This document shows positions 11,076 to 23,600 of a stretch of DNA of 64,000 nt, one piece after another (positions within the stretch are counted from its first letter, which is position 1; each line of letters begins with the position of its first letter). Where the stretch lies: contig NW_011887292.1 of the NCBI RefSeq assembly GCF_000151315.2, positions 1,618,747 to 1,682,746 of the forward strand, in the 5' to 3' direction. Origin of the DNA: Capsaspora owczarzaki ATCC 30864. Lineage: Eukaryota; Opisthokonta; Filasterea. A model generated the notes under the pieces. It made no database searches, had not been told where the DNA came from, and saw only the letters and a list, made by a program, of their open reading frames with translations. The position numbers were made by a program, and so were the translations under genes.

Positions 11076-14000
11076 CTACACAAACGAAGTCTTGTCGGAG
11101 GAAGGAGAGCTCACAGCGCTGTCTTCACCGGATACCGACGCCACCGAGAGGCTCAAATGGCGCACTCTGCGCAAAAGCTCGTGCTTTTCGGCGTCCGCCT
11201 GCGCTAGAGCAATCTTTGCCGCAATCAGCTGACCCTCAATTTCTCGCAACCGCTCCTCAATGTCGGCCTTCTCCGAGCAAACCTAAAATCGGACACAATG
11301 GGATAACCACGAATGAATGAGGCTGCGGAAACGAGCCAGCGCAAAGCGACAGGTCTTCCTTTGCAGAATTATGTCAGTACCTTCGTGACAGTCTCCTCGA
11401 GAGCGTACTTTTCGACTTTCATAGTCTGAAGCAGACGTTGATAGTCCAGAATGACAGCTTCCCGAACCGTTTGCATTTCCTTTTCCAGGTTGTCGTTTTG
11501 CAGAACGAGTGTAGCATTCCTGTACGCCGAGCAAAAAAGGCCAAAAAGAGGGGGCGAGGAGGAGGCCGGTGGGGGGGGGGAAGGGAAGGGACAAATAACC
11601 AACACGTTAGAGCTCAGCAAAGCCACCACCATTCTTCCCAGCCGTCGTGTGCGCAATGACCAACGTACTTGTGTTGCAGTCGAGCTACCAGCTCATCCAT
11701 TTGTTGCTTTTCCTTGATCCAGTCGTTGCGCTCGGCCGTAGCGCCCTCTTGCGTCTCGAGCGCATCCTTCATGATGTAGTACTCGCTCTCAAATGCAAAC
11801 AGGCGTTCCTGCGTCACGGCACGGTTGGCTACCGCTCGGAGAATCTAAAAACAAAAAAAAAATCAACCAATCGACCCAATCGAAAACATCACCCAGTCAG
11901 AACACCCGCAGAATCAACGATTGTCGACTCAAACTCACAAGTGAAGGTTTAAAAGATTCAACGAGGGCCGGGACACTTACCGTCTCACTGATTTGCTGCA
12001 GTGTCAAGTCTGGAACAGCCGTTTTGAGATGTTCAACAATCTCTTCAAACGATTCCATTCGAAGGACCTTCTTTTCGGCTTCAAGCATCAGCTGCAGCGT
12101 CACACGGAACATGACCAGGGTGCCATCCAGGAGAAGCATGTCAATCACGCGATACGAGAACATCAACGGGAACTGAGAGGAAAAGATGGTCAAGAACCAG
12201 CTCGTGGCGTACAAGAACGGCTTGACTTCCCGAGTCTCGAGGTGGTTGAAGAGATGCGGGCGAAAGTCGTACATGAGGCGCGAGAGCTGGTAGAGCGACA
12301 ACTGCAGCGCCTCCATATCCGGCATGTACATGACACGCACTCCAAGCACGCGCATAACGTACAGAAGCACAATGAACGCGTCATACTCGTTGTTCAAGTT
12401 GAGCAAGAAGCAGCCGGCCACGAAAGTGAGGCCTTGGCAGTAGCCGAGCTGCGGATCGTGAATGGAATACGCCTTCATCATGTTGAGCAGCGCCTGCTGG
12501 CCATTGCCCTCAGGGTCGCGGAAGAATGGGTGTGACGGGAATGTACGTCCAATGTCAACCAAAATTTGGCGCTCGTGCGGCGTCTCTTGGTCGACCAGCT
12601 GCAGATACTGCTCGCGCGTGCAAACGGGAAAGTTGGCCAACGCACATCCACGTCGAGCGGTGGCAAGCCACACGCGGCCTCGCAAGTGCTTTGGAATTCC
12701 CTTGCCCATGAGCTCGTGCAAATGAGCGTACGCAATTTGCGGAGATGCGTCGGAAGGGCTGTCGCCGTTTGCTGGGACTGGGATGGATGTTGCAGTTGGC
12801 GAAAGTGGAAGAACCATGGCTGGGACCACAGGCGAGCGTGGCGATGGCTGTGCTGGAACCGCGGTCGCTGCTGCCGAGAATGGCGACGAAAACACATGGG
12901 TGTGGCTGTGAGGATTAGTTGTGTCTTCCACAACTTGAGGTGGCATGACAAACAAGGGCAGAGGGGTTGGCTTTGAGACGGGCGGCTCGTCACTGGCAGC
13001 TTGAGCAGAATCGACTGCTGCAGCATCAGCGTTTTCGTCGAGCTCGGTTGCAGGCGCGGCTGTGGAGGTAGGCGACGATGACAGAGCGCCACCACCACCA
13101 CCACCACCACCACCACCAGCAGCAGCAGCAGCGACACCCTCATCTGAGGCGGGTTGATTGACCCCGTCCAGTTCGGCGAGGGTTTGGAGCCAAGCCTCTT
13201 CGAGAGCCTGGTCTCGCCTGGCTGCTTCAAGCACCGCGCGATCTGCTGCACTCATCAGCGACTCGCTGAGGTCCACCGAGCTGGATCGTTGCCACTGCAG
13301 CAAACGCTCTGCGCGACGCTTGGGCGTGGCAAGCCCTCGCGGTCCCTCAGACGCGGCGGTCGCGGATGGCCCAACAAGACGGGGCAAATCGCTCACGGAA
13401 TCAGAGCTTTCCAAAGCACCGTCTTCACCAGCGACACTGGCATCCAGGTTTGCTGCGCTCACGCCTCCGCCTTGATCCGACTCGGCCTGCCCATCTGTTG
13501 CATCCTGCGCTGTGAACGCAGGTGTCAGTGATACCGTCTCTGGATCCTGATCGCCGGCAAGTGATCTTGAATCAATCGATGACGCATCTGCATCGTGCGT
13601 TGCAGATCGAACACGCTCATAGTCCTTGTCGAGATGAGCGAGCAAGACGCTTTTGAAAATGGCCTTTCGCCAGTGGTTGCGAGCACTCGGAGAGCCGGGA
13701 GCCGGCGTCGTGTCGGTTACTGGAAGGAGCTTGAGCGGAGGAGGGATGGGGTGCTCGGCGGTCTTTGCCTGAGACGAAGAAGTCGAAATAGACGTGTTCG
13801 AAGTCGAGTTTGCCAAGTTGGACGACGATGTCGGCGGCGTTGCGTCCGTACTTGCCGGAACAACGGCAGGGCGACCAAGCCGCGAGAAAAAGGACAGGCG
13901 AGAAGGTTCGCTTGCAGTGGGGCTGACGGGCCCTGCATCTGCGCTGGGAAGGGCAAGTTCAGCGACAGCGGGTGCGCTAGCGTTTGTGCGCAAGTGGCCT

Positions 14001-17000
14001 TCGGACTCTGGCGTCACTTGCGCCTCCGACTCTGAAGCAGCGCGTTTGCTCAGAAAAGAGTTGAACGAGCTGGTGAGTGTTTTGGTGAAGGTGCTAAAGA
14101 AGGGCTGCGATGCTGTCGCGGCAATCGGCTTGCTCTGCGCGGCGGAAGCTTTGGCGTCTTTGGCTTTGCTCTGGACCATCAGTTCACCAAGAGAATTGGC
14201 AGGTTGAAAGGGAGAAACAACAAAAAGCAAAAAAAAACACCAGCAAAACACACACACATACGAGGTGAGGGCGAATTCGCACAATGCGACAACAAAAACA
14301 AACAAAAAAAAAACCCAAAACCAAATGACAAGAACGCTGCAACAAATAGACCATACCTCGTCCGAGATACCACTGGAAGAAGCGTTCAACCGCTTGGCAA
14401 ACTCACGACGGCGTTGTCGCTCGCGGTGCATGGATTCAATCACTGCCATCATGGTCTCATTGCGCTCGTGGAGTGTCGAAACGGTCTTCTCGTGCTGCAA
14501 CAGCTCGCGTTCGTTCGTCTGCCGCTCGGAATCGGTGACAAACTCAAGCTCGCGCGTCAGAACCTGGTACGCATCAATGTCAGAGAGGTGCGAAACGTGC
14601 TGTCGCAGCCCCTCGACGTACTGCAGTGGATCGTCTTCCCCGACGAGAGAAGGCGCCAGCAAGTTGCCTGCCGTCCCCGAGCGAGAGCTCGTTCCACTGC
14701 CAGTGGTGCTACGGCTAGAAAGAAACCCGCGCCAGCCGCTGGCCGCTGGCGCGGTCGCCGCTGCTGCGGAAGGTTGTGATCCAGGAGTACTGATGGCGCC
14801 AGGAGCCGCCGAGGACATGTTGGCGCTGCTGGACGTGCGCGACCGGTAAGGACTCTGGAAGGGTGACTGGCCGCGCTGGGGAGAATCGGGCAGCAAATCG
14901 CGCGGATTCGGCACGAACGGCGCAGAGCGCGAGCGCCGTCGGCTGAGGGTGGGCAGCCCCAGCAAGGAGTTTTGCGTAATGTTGCTCGGCTCGGCAGGTG
15001 CCACAGAAGCAGCCGAGGCAGCCGTTGGTTCAGAGCCTTCATTCGGTGCCATTGAAGCGAGAGAATTAGATGATGGCGAGGTTGAGTCGCTGGAAATCAT
15101 ACTGTTTCGATTGGAAGACGAATTAGAAGGGGTTCGGGACGAAGATGGAGCTGCCGCATTCGGCGCCAACGACAAGGACTGCGAGGAGGCCTGTGATGGC
15201 GTTCGAACAACGGCAGCCTTCTTGGCCTGTTCATACGCCGTGTGAAAGATTTGCGCTGCAGCTGCGGCGATGGCAGTCACAGAGTGTCCGTCGTGCCGCG
15301 CTTGCATCACGTGGAAGATGCGTTCGTTCTTCGGGGTGACTGGCGCACTAACGGGCGATGCAGACGGAGAGGAGCCAGTACTGACGTGAGCTGATCGCTG
15401 CGGGGTTGTGATGAAGACCAAAGTCGACTTATCCGTCGAAGAAACACACGACGCAATGCAATTCAGCGGAAGATCGACGATCGGAACCAGCGTCTGCTCG
15501 CTGATTATCTTCAGGCCTTCGACACTCAAAAAGACCTTGGCAGGCTGGTGGCCTCGCGCTTGCTTGGTGACGTTTTCAATCGCCTTCGGGGTGCCTTCGC
15601 CGTCTTGCAGCAACGAGATGGATGCACCGAGGTACACGACCGAAAAAACGTGGAAGCCTCGCTTGCGTGATGACGACGAGGTCGACGTGCCGGCAGACGA
15701 CACGCTCCGCACCCTCGCCGGCGAGGGGGTGAATTCGCTCGTCGCCTGACTCGCGGATGAAGCGTGATGGCGTCGTTTGGGGGGCTTGGGTGGAGCTCCA
15801 GCAGCAGCAGCAGCAGCAGGAGGAAGAGGAGGAGGCAGAGTTTGGTCGCCTTCAGGGACCAGGGTGGTTGCGGGGTGTGTCAGCTCTGCTACAGCCTCGC
15901 TCAGCGAAGCAGGTAATGCAGGTTCCGTCGCACGGCCATGGGGTATACTACTGCCCTCCATTTCGACCAGGGCTTCGGGGGCTGGCCCTTGATCGAGGGT
16001 CTCGGACGAAGCGTTGAACGAGCTGCTGCGCTCGAGGCCGAGCAGAAAGGCCGCCATACCGTCCGATCGCGAGCGGGCCCGACGAAATATCTTGCGTTGC
16101 ACGTCCTGCGGAGGTGCAGCGACCGCCGTTCCTGGCAGAATGATTGCTGCGGCGACCGATTTGGCCTGCGAGTCGGTGGAACAAGTCTGTGTGGATTATT
16201 TTTTTGGTGGTGGAAAAATGGAGGGGACATGAAAGCAGACAGTTAGTATTTAGCATTCGACCTTGTATCACAATGTTGGCCGAGGCTGCGGCTGCAAGCC
16301 AAAGTGCCTGATGAAGCATGGCAGAGCTGATGTGCGTTCGCTGAAAACACGCTCAGACCACAGACCACAGACTGATTTGAGCCAACAACCTCCCCCACTC
16401 ATCGTCCAAGCACCTCGACAGCATCACGCCAATATGGGTGTGGAGGTCATCTTGTTCGTGGACTGCCATTGGTTTGATCCGATTCGCAGCGTGTCTCATT
16501 TGGCGCGTCGAAAAACGCAATGGACAAACGCCATAGAACTGAAACAAAAAACAAAAACAAAAACAAAAAAAAAAAAAAAAAAAAATCGACAACAAACAAG
16601 AAAGAAACAGATTGGAAAATGAGCCTCACCTGCTGCTGCTGGGTTGCTGGGGATGGCGGGAGCGGAGGAGCCGGATGGATGGGGTGCTGAGGGTGATGGT
16701 GCTGGTGATGGCTGTGAGGGTGCTGGTGCGGGGTCGTGGAGGAGGACGAGGACGAGGACGAAGAGGAGGACGAGGAGGAGGAAGGACCAGTCATCGGAGT
16801 CCCTGCAGAAGCAGCGACCGGCACCAGAGCGACGGGGCGCGCGGGTGGGACGGGATTGTGCCCACCGGCACTGCTGGGGCTGCTGTGGCTGCTGCCTGCG
16901 GGCGGTGGCTGGCCGGGACTGTGGTTTGGATGCGACGATTGCCCGTCGGACGAAGCAGAACCAGCCGCGGAACGACGTTCGGGACTCGAGAGGGGTCCAT

Positions 17001-17025
17001 GCGAGCCGTCGACCGCGTCAGACAT
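11076..17025 (-). CDS. TBC1D1/TBC1D4 (AS160)-like Rab GTPase-activating protein
   Basis: Six exons (16630-17025, 14357-16186, 11981-14170, 11669-11844, 11381-11519, 11076-11282) give 4938 nt and 1645 residues. The N-terminus is His/Pro/Ser-rich. A PTB domain lies around 308-470 (KRGFHVFSVVYLG ... KVFLSVEGLKII). A long disordered Ser/Ala linker follows. At the linker end, NHWRKAIFKSVLLAHLDKDYE matches the segment before the TBC in human TBC1D1. The TBC domain (about 1225-1440) has the arginine finger in ILVDIGRTFP (R1284) and the glutamine finger in LGYCQGL (Q1321), so GAP activity is expected. PFLYATSWFLTIFSSQFPL and MESFEEIVEHLKT also match TBC1D1/4. The last ~170 residues are coiled coil. 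The order PTB-TBC-coil separates it from EVI5. RABGAP1 is the alternative, but the TBC details favour TBC1D1/4. An intron at 14171-14356 is open in frame. Confidence 0.88.
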
Positions 17026-17097
17026 GGTTGTGGCCTGGAGCGAGCGCAAAGAGAACGCGGGAGAGGGAGATCGAGAAAGACTGACGCGCGCGCGAGA

Positions 17098-17129
<32 letters not shown>

Positions 17130-17521
17130 TTGGAAAACAAGAGAGAAATTGAAAGATGAAGAGACTGAGATGCAGAAACAAAATAAGAAGCTGAAAGCTA
17201 AGGTCTTGATGAAGAACGAAAGAGCAAAGAATGAGCGAAACAAAAATTAAAATAAAAACATGGCGATCGATTCGAGACAAGGAAGGGCGAAGGGCGAAGA
17301 GAACCAAGTGAAGAACCATGATGAACCAAGTGGAGCAAACATCTCTGAGCGTGATGATCTGTCTGTAGCAGCAGGATCCGATTTCATGCTCGTTTCGGAT
17401 CCTTCCCCACCCAACCCGGCTTCCTCTTGCTGAGACGACGTTCTCAGAATCTCAACCAAAGCTCTCCAAAGCCAGTTTTTTTTTTTTTTTTTTTTTTCCA
17501 TCTTTCTCTTTGCCACTGTGA
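17026..17521. promoter_or_regulatory. Shared divergent promoter region, TBC1D1/4-like and PICK1-like genes
   Basis: 496 bp between two divergent start codons. It has a GA-rich tract at about 17090-17130 and a poly-T run at 17478-17498. Promoter function is inferred from orientation. Confidence 0.5.
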
Positions 17522-20362
17522 ATGAGCGACTGGGACTTGCGTTCTGCCTCCGCTCAGACGCCGCAGCAGCGACAGAGTAGTAACACTGGTGCTGGTAGTG
17601 GCGACCCGATTCTCGAGGACCGGATGATGACGGTAGACGGCGACCTGGCCATGGACGAGGAGGACGTAGAGGAAATCGACCTGCGCGACGAGCATGATGA
17701 TGACGACGCCGCCGCCGACCCAGCTGCTGCTGCTGCCAGTAGTGCGTCTTCGCCGAGCAAGGCCCACCCACCACTGAACAAGACGACCAGCGGCGGCGTG
17801 TCCTCTCGCTTGGCCGCGTTCATGCGAAAGGCTCAGACGCCTGCAGCCGTGGTCGTCGTCCCGGCATCCCCTTCGGCTGCTCCCACGGCGCTGGCGTCTG
17901 CGCCGGGCGTTGCTGATGCCCACGGCAGCATTCCGCCGAGCCCCATGGCGTCGCAGCCGGGTTCACCGCAGCCGACTTCCTCGGCGATGTTCACCAACCT
18001 CAAGTCCGTCTTCCACCGCAGGACGCCGTCGGGCGCGTCAACCACCTCTGCTGCAGTCGCCGCGGGCCTGGCGTCAGGACATGCGGGCACCGAAAAGGGC
18101 GCTGTCGCCATGTCGGCGCTGCCGGAAGACATGCTCATCCCCGCCGAGGTGGCATCGCTGGGCTCGACCGGTCCGCCGTCGGCAACGGTCAGCTATGGCG
18201 GCTCGGACTTTGATCGCACGTCGTTCACGCACGTCAGCGGCGAAGGCAGCTCACTCGTGAGTGCGAGTGATGTGAGCAGTGCGGCTGACACGGATTTTGT
18301 CACGCTCTCTGCATTGCCCAGCCACCACGGCTCAGTCAACGAGCTGTCAAGGGGTACAAGCGCTACACCGTCGACGCATACGTCCGCTTCTTCCTATGAG
18401 ATTGACCCAGACAATGTCGAGGACTTGACGGGGACACAGCGAGCGTTGACCACGTCCGACCAAATCACTGCCACTGCCGCTTCCTCCTCCTCGTCTGCCG
18501 CCGCGCGTCCCGCCCCTCCGACGTTGACATCCTCGCCTTCCGCCACCCCCGTCAAGACTACCCCGACCACCAAGTCCTCCCGTATCTTGGGGTTCTTCCG
18601 GTCGGGAAAAAACGCGGAAGGTGTGGCATCGAGTGCGTCGCCATCTTCTGCTGCTGCTGCTACTGCCGCCGCCGCCTCCACGCAATCCCTAGCATCACCA
18701 CCGGTACCAGTCGACCTGGCTGCCGTTCCGAACGCAACCACGCAATCCAGCGCTCGACGCTCGTTATTCCAGACGAGTGATTCGGCAGTGTCGTTGGACG
18801 CGGACTCGACGGCTCAGATCACGACGCTTGTCGGCCAACCGCCTCTCCCAGGAGTGGTAGCCGACCCAGGCAATGCTGCAACAAGTGGGTCTGCAAATCC
18901 CGGACTTTCCGCCCCAACAATAGCGGATTCGGCTGCCTCTTCGCCAGCGGCTCCCCATACCTCTTCTTCTGCGTCTTCTTCTTCTTCTCCTTCTTCTTCT
19001 TCTGCTGCTGCTCCTGTTGCTCTTGCTATTAACTCGCCTTCTCGCAAAGGCCGGCCAAAAGCAGAAGCTCAGCAGACCCATTTGGCCCGCGACCAGCCTT
19101 TGACCGACCGCAGTGCTGTGCTGCCGTCCCAAGCATCGTTCGGCTTGTACTTGGGAGGCGGAGCGCCGTTGTGTCCCATCGTGTACATCACCAGCATCGT
19201 GCCTGGCTCGCCGGCAGCACGCGCAAACCCTGCACTGGCCATCGGCGATGAGCTCGTTGCCCTTGGCGCCACGGCTCTGGCTGGCCAGACTGTCGACGCT
19301 GTGCTTGAAATGCTCGGTGGAACATTGGAATCGGTGGACGTGACGTTCGTCCCGTTTGTTCTGGACTACCCTCCAAACCTCCGCCCGACGCAATTCGACG
19401 TCAAATTCAAGCAATTCAAGCAGTCCTTGTCTCTCAAGTTCTTCTCTTCCAAGGCCAGTGCGGCATCGCCCGCCACGCCTGCTGCTGGGACTGGCGCGCC
19501 TTCTGCCGACGCGGCCTCCGCCAACTTGTTCGACCTGCTGGATGATGCTGTGGCAGAACTGCAACTGGCACCTCCGCTGCGTGCGCAGATTGAGGCGTTT
19601 GAACAAAGCGCCGTGCATCTTGATGGATCGCGGGACAAGACTGCCAAGTACATTGCAAGCCTCAAGGCGTTGTCCGAGGCTCAACGGAAACTAGCCCAGT
19701 TCTTTTCGGATGTGGCCACGCGAAACGAGCCAGACCCCGTCCTCACGCTGGCCATGCAATCCATGGCGTCGACCTTGCTCGGCCTGCAAGCCGAGGTGAC
19801 GCAATTTGTCGTCACGATGGAGCCCATCTTTAAAGAGCTGGCCGGGAGCTTTTTGCGCACCGTGACGGACGTGCGAAGGCTTGTCAAGCGCGTCGAGGCT
19901 GTCTGTGTCGAGGGTGCGCAAGTCGCAGCCGAGCTGAAAACGCTCGATACAGAAGAGCAACACGCCATTCGAGGACGCGGAGGACCCCTCGAACGAACGC
20001 GCGATGGCAACATTCGAGGGCGCGATTTGTTTGTCCGACTCGCTTCGTCGCGCACCGACTACCGTGCCGCGTCCAGTGAACTGGCCTCCAGACTCGCGTC
20101 GATTCAGGAAACAGTCGTCCCCGCGCTCACTGCGCAACTCGAGCGCATCGTGCGCGAGCTGGCTTGCTACCTGGGCGCATGCAAACAGCTGACCGACGAT
20201 GCTCAAAAGTCGATGCACGATGAGATGGCCGCCGCTCAAGCGCAAAAGCAAAAACGACGCGCCGAGCGATCTCGCAGCAACCGAGACTCTCCGCCCGCCT
20301 CCACACCACCACCGCCGGCCCCTTCTGATGAGCGGCAAGCTTCTTCTTCTTCTTCTTCATAA
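17522..20362 (+). CDS. PICK1-like PDZ-BAR protein with a long disordered N-terminus
   Basis: Single-exon gene encoding 946 residues. Residues 1-530 are Ser/Ala/Pro/Thr-rich, with an acidic patch near 40-65. A PDZ domain occupies about 537-620: FGLYLGGGAPLCPIVYITSI, then SPAARANPALAIGDELVALG, DAVLEMLG and VDVTFVPF. Human PICK1 has IGISIGGGAQYCPCLYIVQV. The PICK1-type linker FDVKFKQFKQSLSLKFF follows, then a BAR/AH domain (about 670-890) with KALSEAQRKLAQFFSDV, TMEPIFKELAGSFLRTV and VRRLVKRVEAVCVEGA, aligning with ELSQTHRAFGDVFSVI and later helices of PICK1. The end is a basic then polySer tail. In animals PICK1 binds PDZ ligands, including PKC alpha and receptor tails, and remodels endosomal and granule membranes. 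The N-terminal extension is absent from animal PICK1. The partners here are unknown. Confidence 0.85.
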   Translation: MSDWDLRSASAQTPQQRQSSNTGAGSGDPILEDRMMTVDGDLAMDEEDVEEIDLRDEHDDDDAAADPAAAAASSASSPSKAHPPLNKTTSGGVSSRLAAFMRKAQTPAAVVVVPASPSAAPTALASAPGVADAHGSIPPSPMASQPGSPQPTSSAMFTNLKSVFHRRTPSGASTTSAAVAAGLASGHAGTEKGAVAMSALPEDMLIPAEVASLGSTGPPSATVSYGGSDFDRTSFTHVSGEGSSLVSASDVSSAADTDFVTLSALPSHHGSVNELSRGTSATPSTHTSASSYEIDPDNVEDLTGTQRALTTSDQITATAASSSSSAAARPAPPTLTSSPSATPVKTTPTTKSSRILGFFRSGKNAEGVASSASPSSAAAATAAAASTQSLASPPVPVDLAAVPNATTQSSARRSLFQTSDSAVSLDADSTAQITTLVGQPPLPGVVADPGNAATSGSANPGLSAPTIADSAASSPAAPHTSSSASSSSSPSSSSAAAPVALAINSPSRKGRPKAEAQQTHLARDQPLTDRSAVLPSQASFGLYLGGGAPLCPIVYITSIVPGSPAARANPALAIGDELVALGATALAGQTVDAVLEMLGGTLESVDVTFVPFVLDYPPNLRPTQFDVKFKQFKQSLSLKFFSSKASAASPATPAAGTGAPSADAASANLFDLLDDAVAELQLAPPLRAQIEAFEQSAVHLDGSRDKTAKYIASLKALSEAQRKLAQFFSDVATRNEPDPVLTLAMQSMASTLLGLQAEVTQFVVTMEPIFKELAGSFLRTVTDVRRLVKRVEAVCVEGAQVAAELKTLDTEEQHAIRGRGGPLERTRDGNIRGRDLFVRLASSRTDYRAASSELASRLASIQETVVPALTAQLERIVRELACYLGACKQLTDDAQKSMHDEMAAAQAQKQKRRAERSRSNRDSPPASTPPPPAPSDERQASSSSSS

Positions 20363-20663
20363 CCTTTGAAAGACACCGTCGAGTGAATTGCCAGTTTTCA
20401 ACGCAAGATTAGCCTGTTGCCGCCTTCCCAAAGTGTTTGAGGTGGCTTGCATGTCTCCAACACTTTTGAGTTGCGTTATTGCATTTGGTTTCCCTGTTGG
20501 ATGTGACGGCTTTGTTCCATTTGTCCATTTGTTCATACAATACTGTCCCAATAATCCCCTTATTGCAATCGTAGAAACCCTCTCATTCATTCCTTCATTC
20601 ATTCATTCCTCATTTTTTTATTTTTTATTTTTTTTTTCTATTTCTCTCCATAGTCTTCTGACC
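20363..20663. other. Intergenic region, PICK1-like/EIF2B5
   Basis: 301 bp between tandem genes. It includes a (CATT)n-like run at 20584-20609 and a T-rich tract just before the EIF2B5 start. No other feature was seen. Confidence 0.5.
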
Positions 20664-23600
20664 ATGAGTGGCAAGCAGGGAGGAGGCAAACAAGCTCAGC
20701 AGCAGCAACAGCAACAACAGGGCGGCAAGCGCCGCGGTGGCACCAGCGGAGCCGCAACCCCGACCACCCCGGCGTCTGGCGCGTCGTCTGGCGGCGGCGG
20801 TGCTGGCAACTGGGATGCCGAGGACGTGCTCCAGGCAGTGGTCATTGGCGACTCGTTCAACTCGCGCTTTACCCCAATCACAATGGAGCAGCCTCGCGTA
20901 AGCAGAATCACCTCGTTCTCTCTCTCTCTCGCTTTCTCTTTCTCTTTCTCCCCCGCCCCCGGCCTCGGCTTCCAACACGAGATGGACGACTCCATTCTAG
21001 TGCGTCAAGTGGAAAACAAAACAAACTCGGCGGTCGTTCCCGTTCGCTGAAGCGCTCGGACGTTCGAGCACATGCGCTTTGTTCGCAGAGATCTCGCCTG
21101 TTGCATTCCCCCCCCCCCACCGCTTCCCTCTTCGTTCGCTGCTGGCGTTGCCAAAGCAGTCACGTTGCATCCCTGCAAAAGCCACGAACGAGCTCGTTCT
21201 GGAGTTTTGGAGTGCGACGCAGCTTTGTCTTTGTCGCTTACTCGCCCCTGTGCTTGCCCCCCCCCCCAAACAGACACTGCTGCCGCTGTGCAACGCGCCA
21301 CTGATCGATTACACACTCGAGTTCCTCATCTCTGCGAACGTGCAAGAGATTTTCGTGATTTGCTGCTCGCACGCAGACCTCATCAAGCAGTACATCGAGT
21401 AAGTGGATTGCACTGCAATTGCATCAGCGCCACTGCGAGTCCAAAAAACCGCTCACTGTCATGCTTGTATACTTTTGTGTGCCATGTTCGACTTGCAGAG
21501 GATCGCAGTGGGTGCGTCGACAGGGCGTGACCATTACGTGCATTGTTCAGCCAGAGTGCTTGAGCGTCGGCGATGCGCTGCGCAACATTGACCAGCTCGC
21601 CATCATCCGTTCTGACTTTATCCTTGTGTCTGGCGACCTCATTTCAAACATGAAACTTGCTCCAGTTCTTGCCACGCATCGGTACGGCGTTACTTTTGCT
21701 TGGGACAGCTAGACCATCTCTCTCTCTCTCGCTCTCTGTGCAGTTCTGAAACGTCTCATCACGAACTCTCCTTCCATTCCCACGTATGCATTTCGCAGGT
21801 TGCGACGAGAAAAGGACAAGGGCGCCATCATGACGATGGTCATGAAAACCGCATCGCCCGCTCACCGAACACGCTCGCTGGAGCGCGACTCTGTTGTGGC
21901 GGTCGAGTCCAACTCTCAACGCCTGCTCGCCTTCCGCCAGCAGCGCAGCCCTAACGCCACAAAGTTTGTGCTCCCCGTCTCTGTGTTTAAGGAACATGCT
22001 GCCGTGCAAGTTCGCTACGATCTCTACGACTGCCACATCAACATTTGCTCGGCAGTGGTAGGAGACTAGTTTGTTGGGGTTTTTTTTTGTTTTTGGAGGG
22101 TTGGGGACAAGGGGGCGGCGGCTTGACCTTCGCTGGCACATTGCTTGCTCAACCTCTCTCTCGCGCAACCTCTCTCGCGCAGGTCCCGGTGCTTTTCACC
22201 GACAACTTTGATTACCAAGACATTTACGACCTCGTCCATGGCATTCTCGATGAGGAGGAGATTCTCGGCAACAAGATTTTCATTCACGAGCTCAACAACG
22301 AGTACGCAGCTCGCGTGGACAACTTGCGAGCATACAATGCGGTCAGCAAGGACGTCATCCACCGATGGACCTTCCCCATGGTCCCGGACTATAGCTCAGA
22401 GCCTGGCGAAGCGTACAAGTACGGTCGCAACAACATTTACCAAGACGAGCGAGTTCTCCTGTCTCGGTACGATTGGGCGGCAATGTTGTGGCTTTTGAAG
22501 CGTGCAACTTGACGTTGGTCTCATCCTTGTTTTTTTTTTTTTTTTTTTTTTTTTTTTGGTCCTCCAATCTTCTTTGCTCCTTGCCCGCTTCCTGTGCAGC
22601 TCTTGCAACGTTGTTGAAGATGTCGTTATTGGCAAAGGTACCAAGGTTGGCGAGAACTCCCAAATTACGTGCTCCACGATCGGACGCAACTGTGTGATCG
22701 GTACGACAATTCAGTCTGTTGAATTTTTTTGTCCTTGGCTTGCGTTTGTGATAGTGTTTCACTGACCGCTCTCTTAATTTCTTGCCCTTTGACCATTTCC
22801 ACCATCACAATGCAGGCGCTGGCGTCACGATCGAAAACTCCTATATCTGGGATAATGTCGAAATCGAAGACGGCTGCACGATTAAGAACGCTGTCTTGTG
22901 CAACAAGGCCAAGATTCTGCGCAATGTCGCCGTTGAGAGCGGTTCGATTATTTCGTTCAACGTGAGTTGTTGCTTGTGCAGCTGGCCTGCCTCCATTCTG
23001 TTGTTGCTGCTCGCTCACTCCGCGCTGTCTGCCAAATGTTTAGGTCGTTGTTGGCCCTGATGTTGTGATTCCAGCACATTCGAAGCTGACCATGCTCGAT
23101 GAGGATGGCAACCTACCAGACTCGGGTATGAAGTGGTTTCCAGCAAAGATTGGAAGTTTGAAGAAGTGTGGCTCACATTCCCTTTTGAAAATCCAGACAC
23201 CGTCTTTGACTCCAAGGTGGTTGGCACGGCAGGAGCGGGACACAACTTTGTTGTCGTTCCTGAAGACTTTGCAGAGGATGAGCTGGAGCACTTGAAATGG
23301 GGTATGCCTTCCTCGTTGTTGGGCGGGCGAGGGGGGTTGGTGTTTTGACCACTTTACTTGTCGTGCACTCAACATTTCGTACTGCTCGCCATTCCCAGGA
23401 GTTGATATTGTCCATGTCGAGGACGCAGATGTCGAGGACAGCGATGATTCCTTGTTTGGAGACGACACTGAAATGCACATGGAAGCCCCCGGTATGGATT
23501 TCTGCCGAAAATGTGTTGCTTTGACTTGTTCCTGCAAGTTGCCTTTTTTTTTTGCTCAGTTCAGTTCTTGCTGTCCTGGTTGGTACGTATCAGAGGACAT

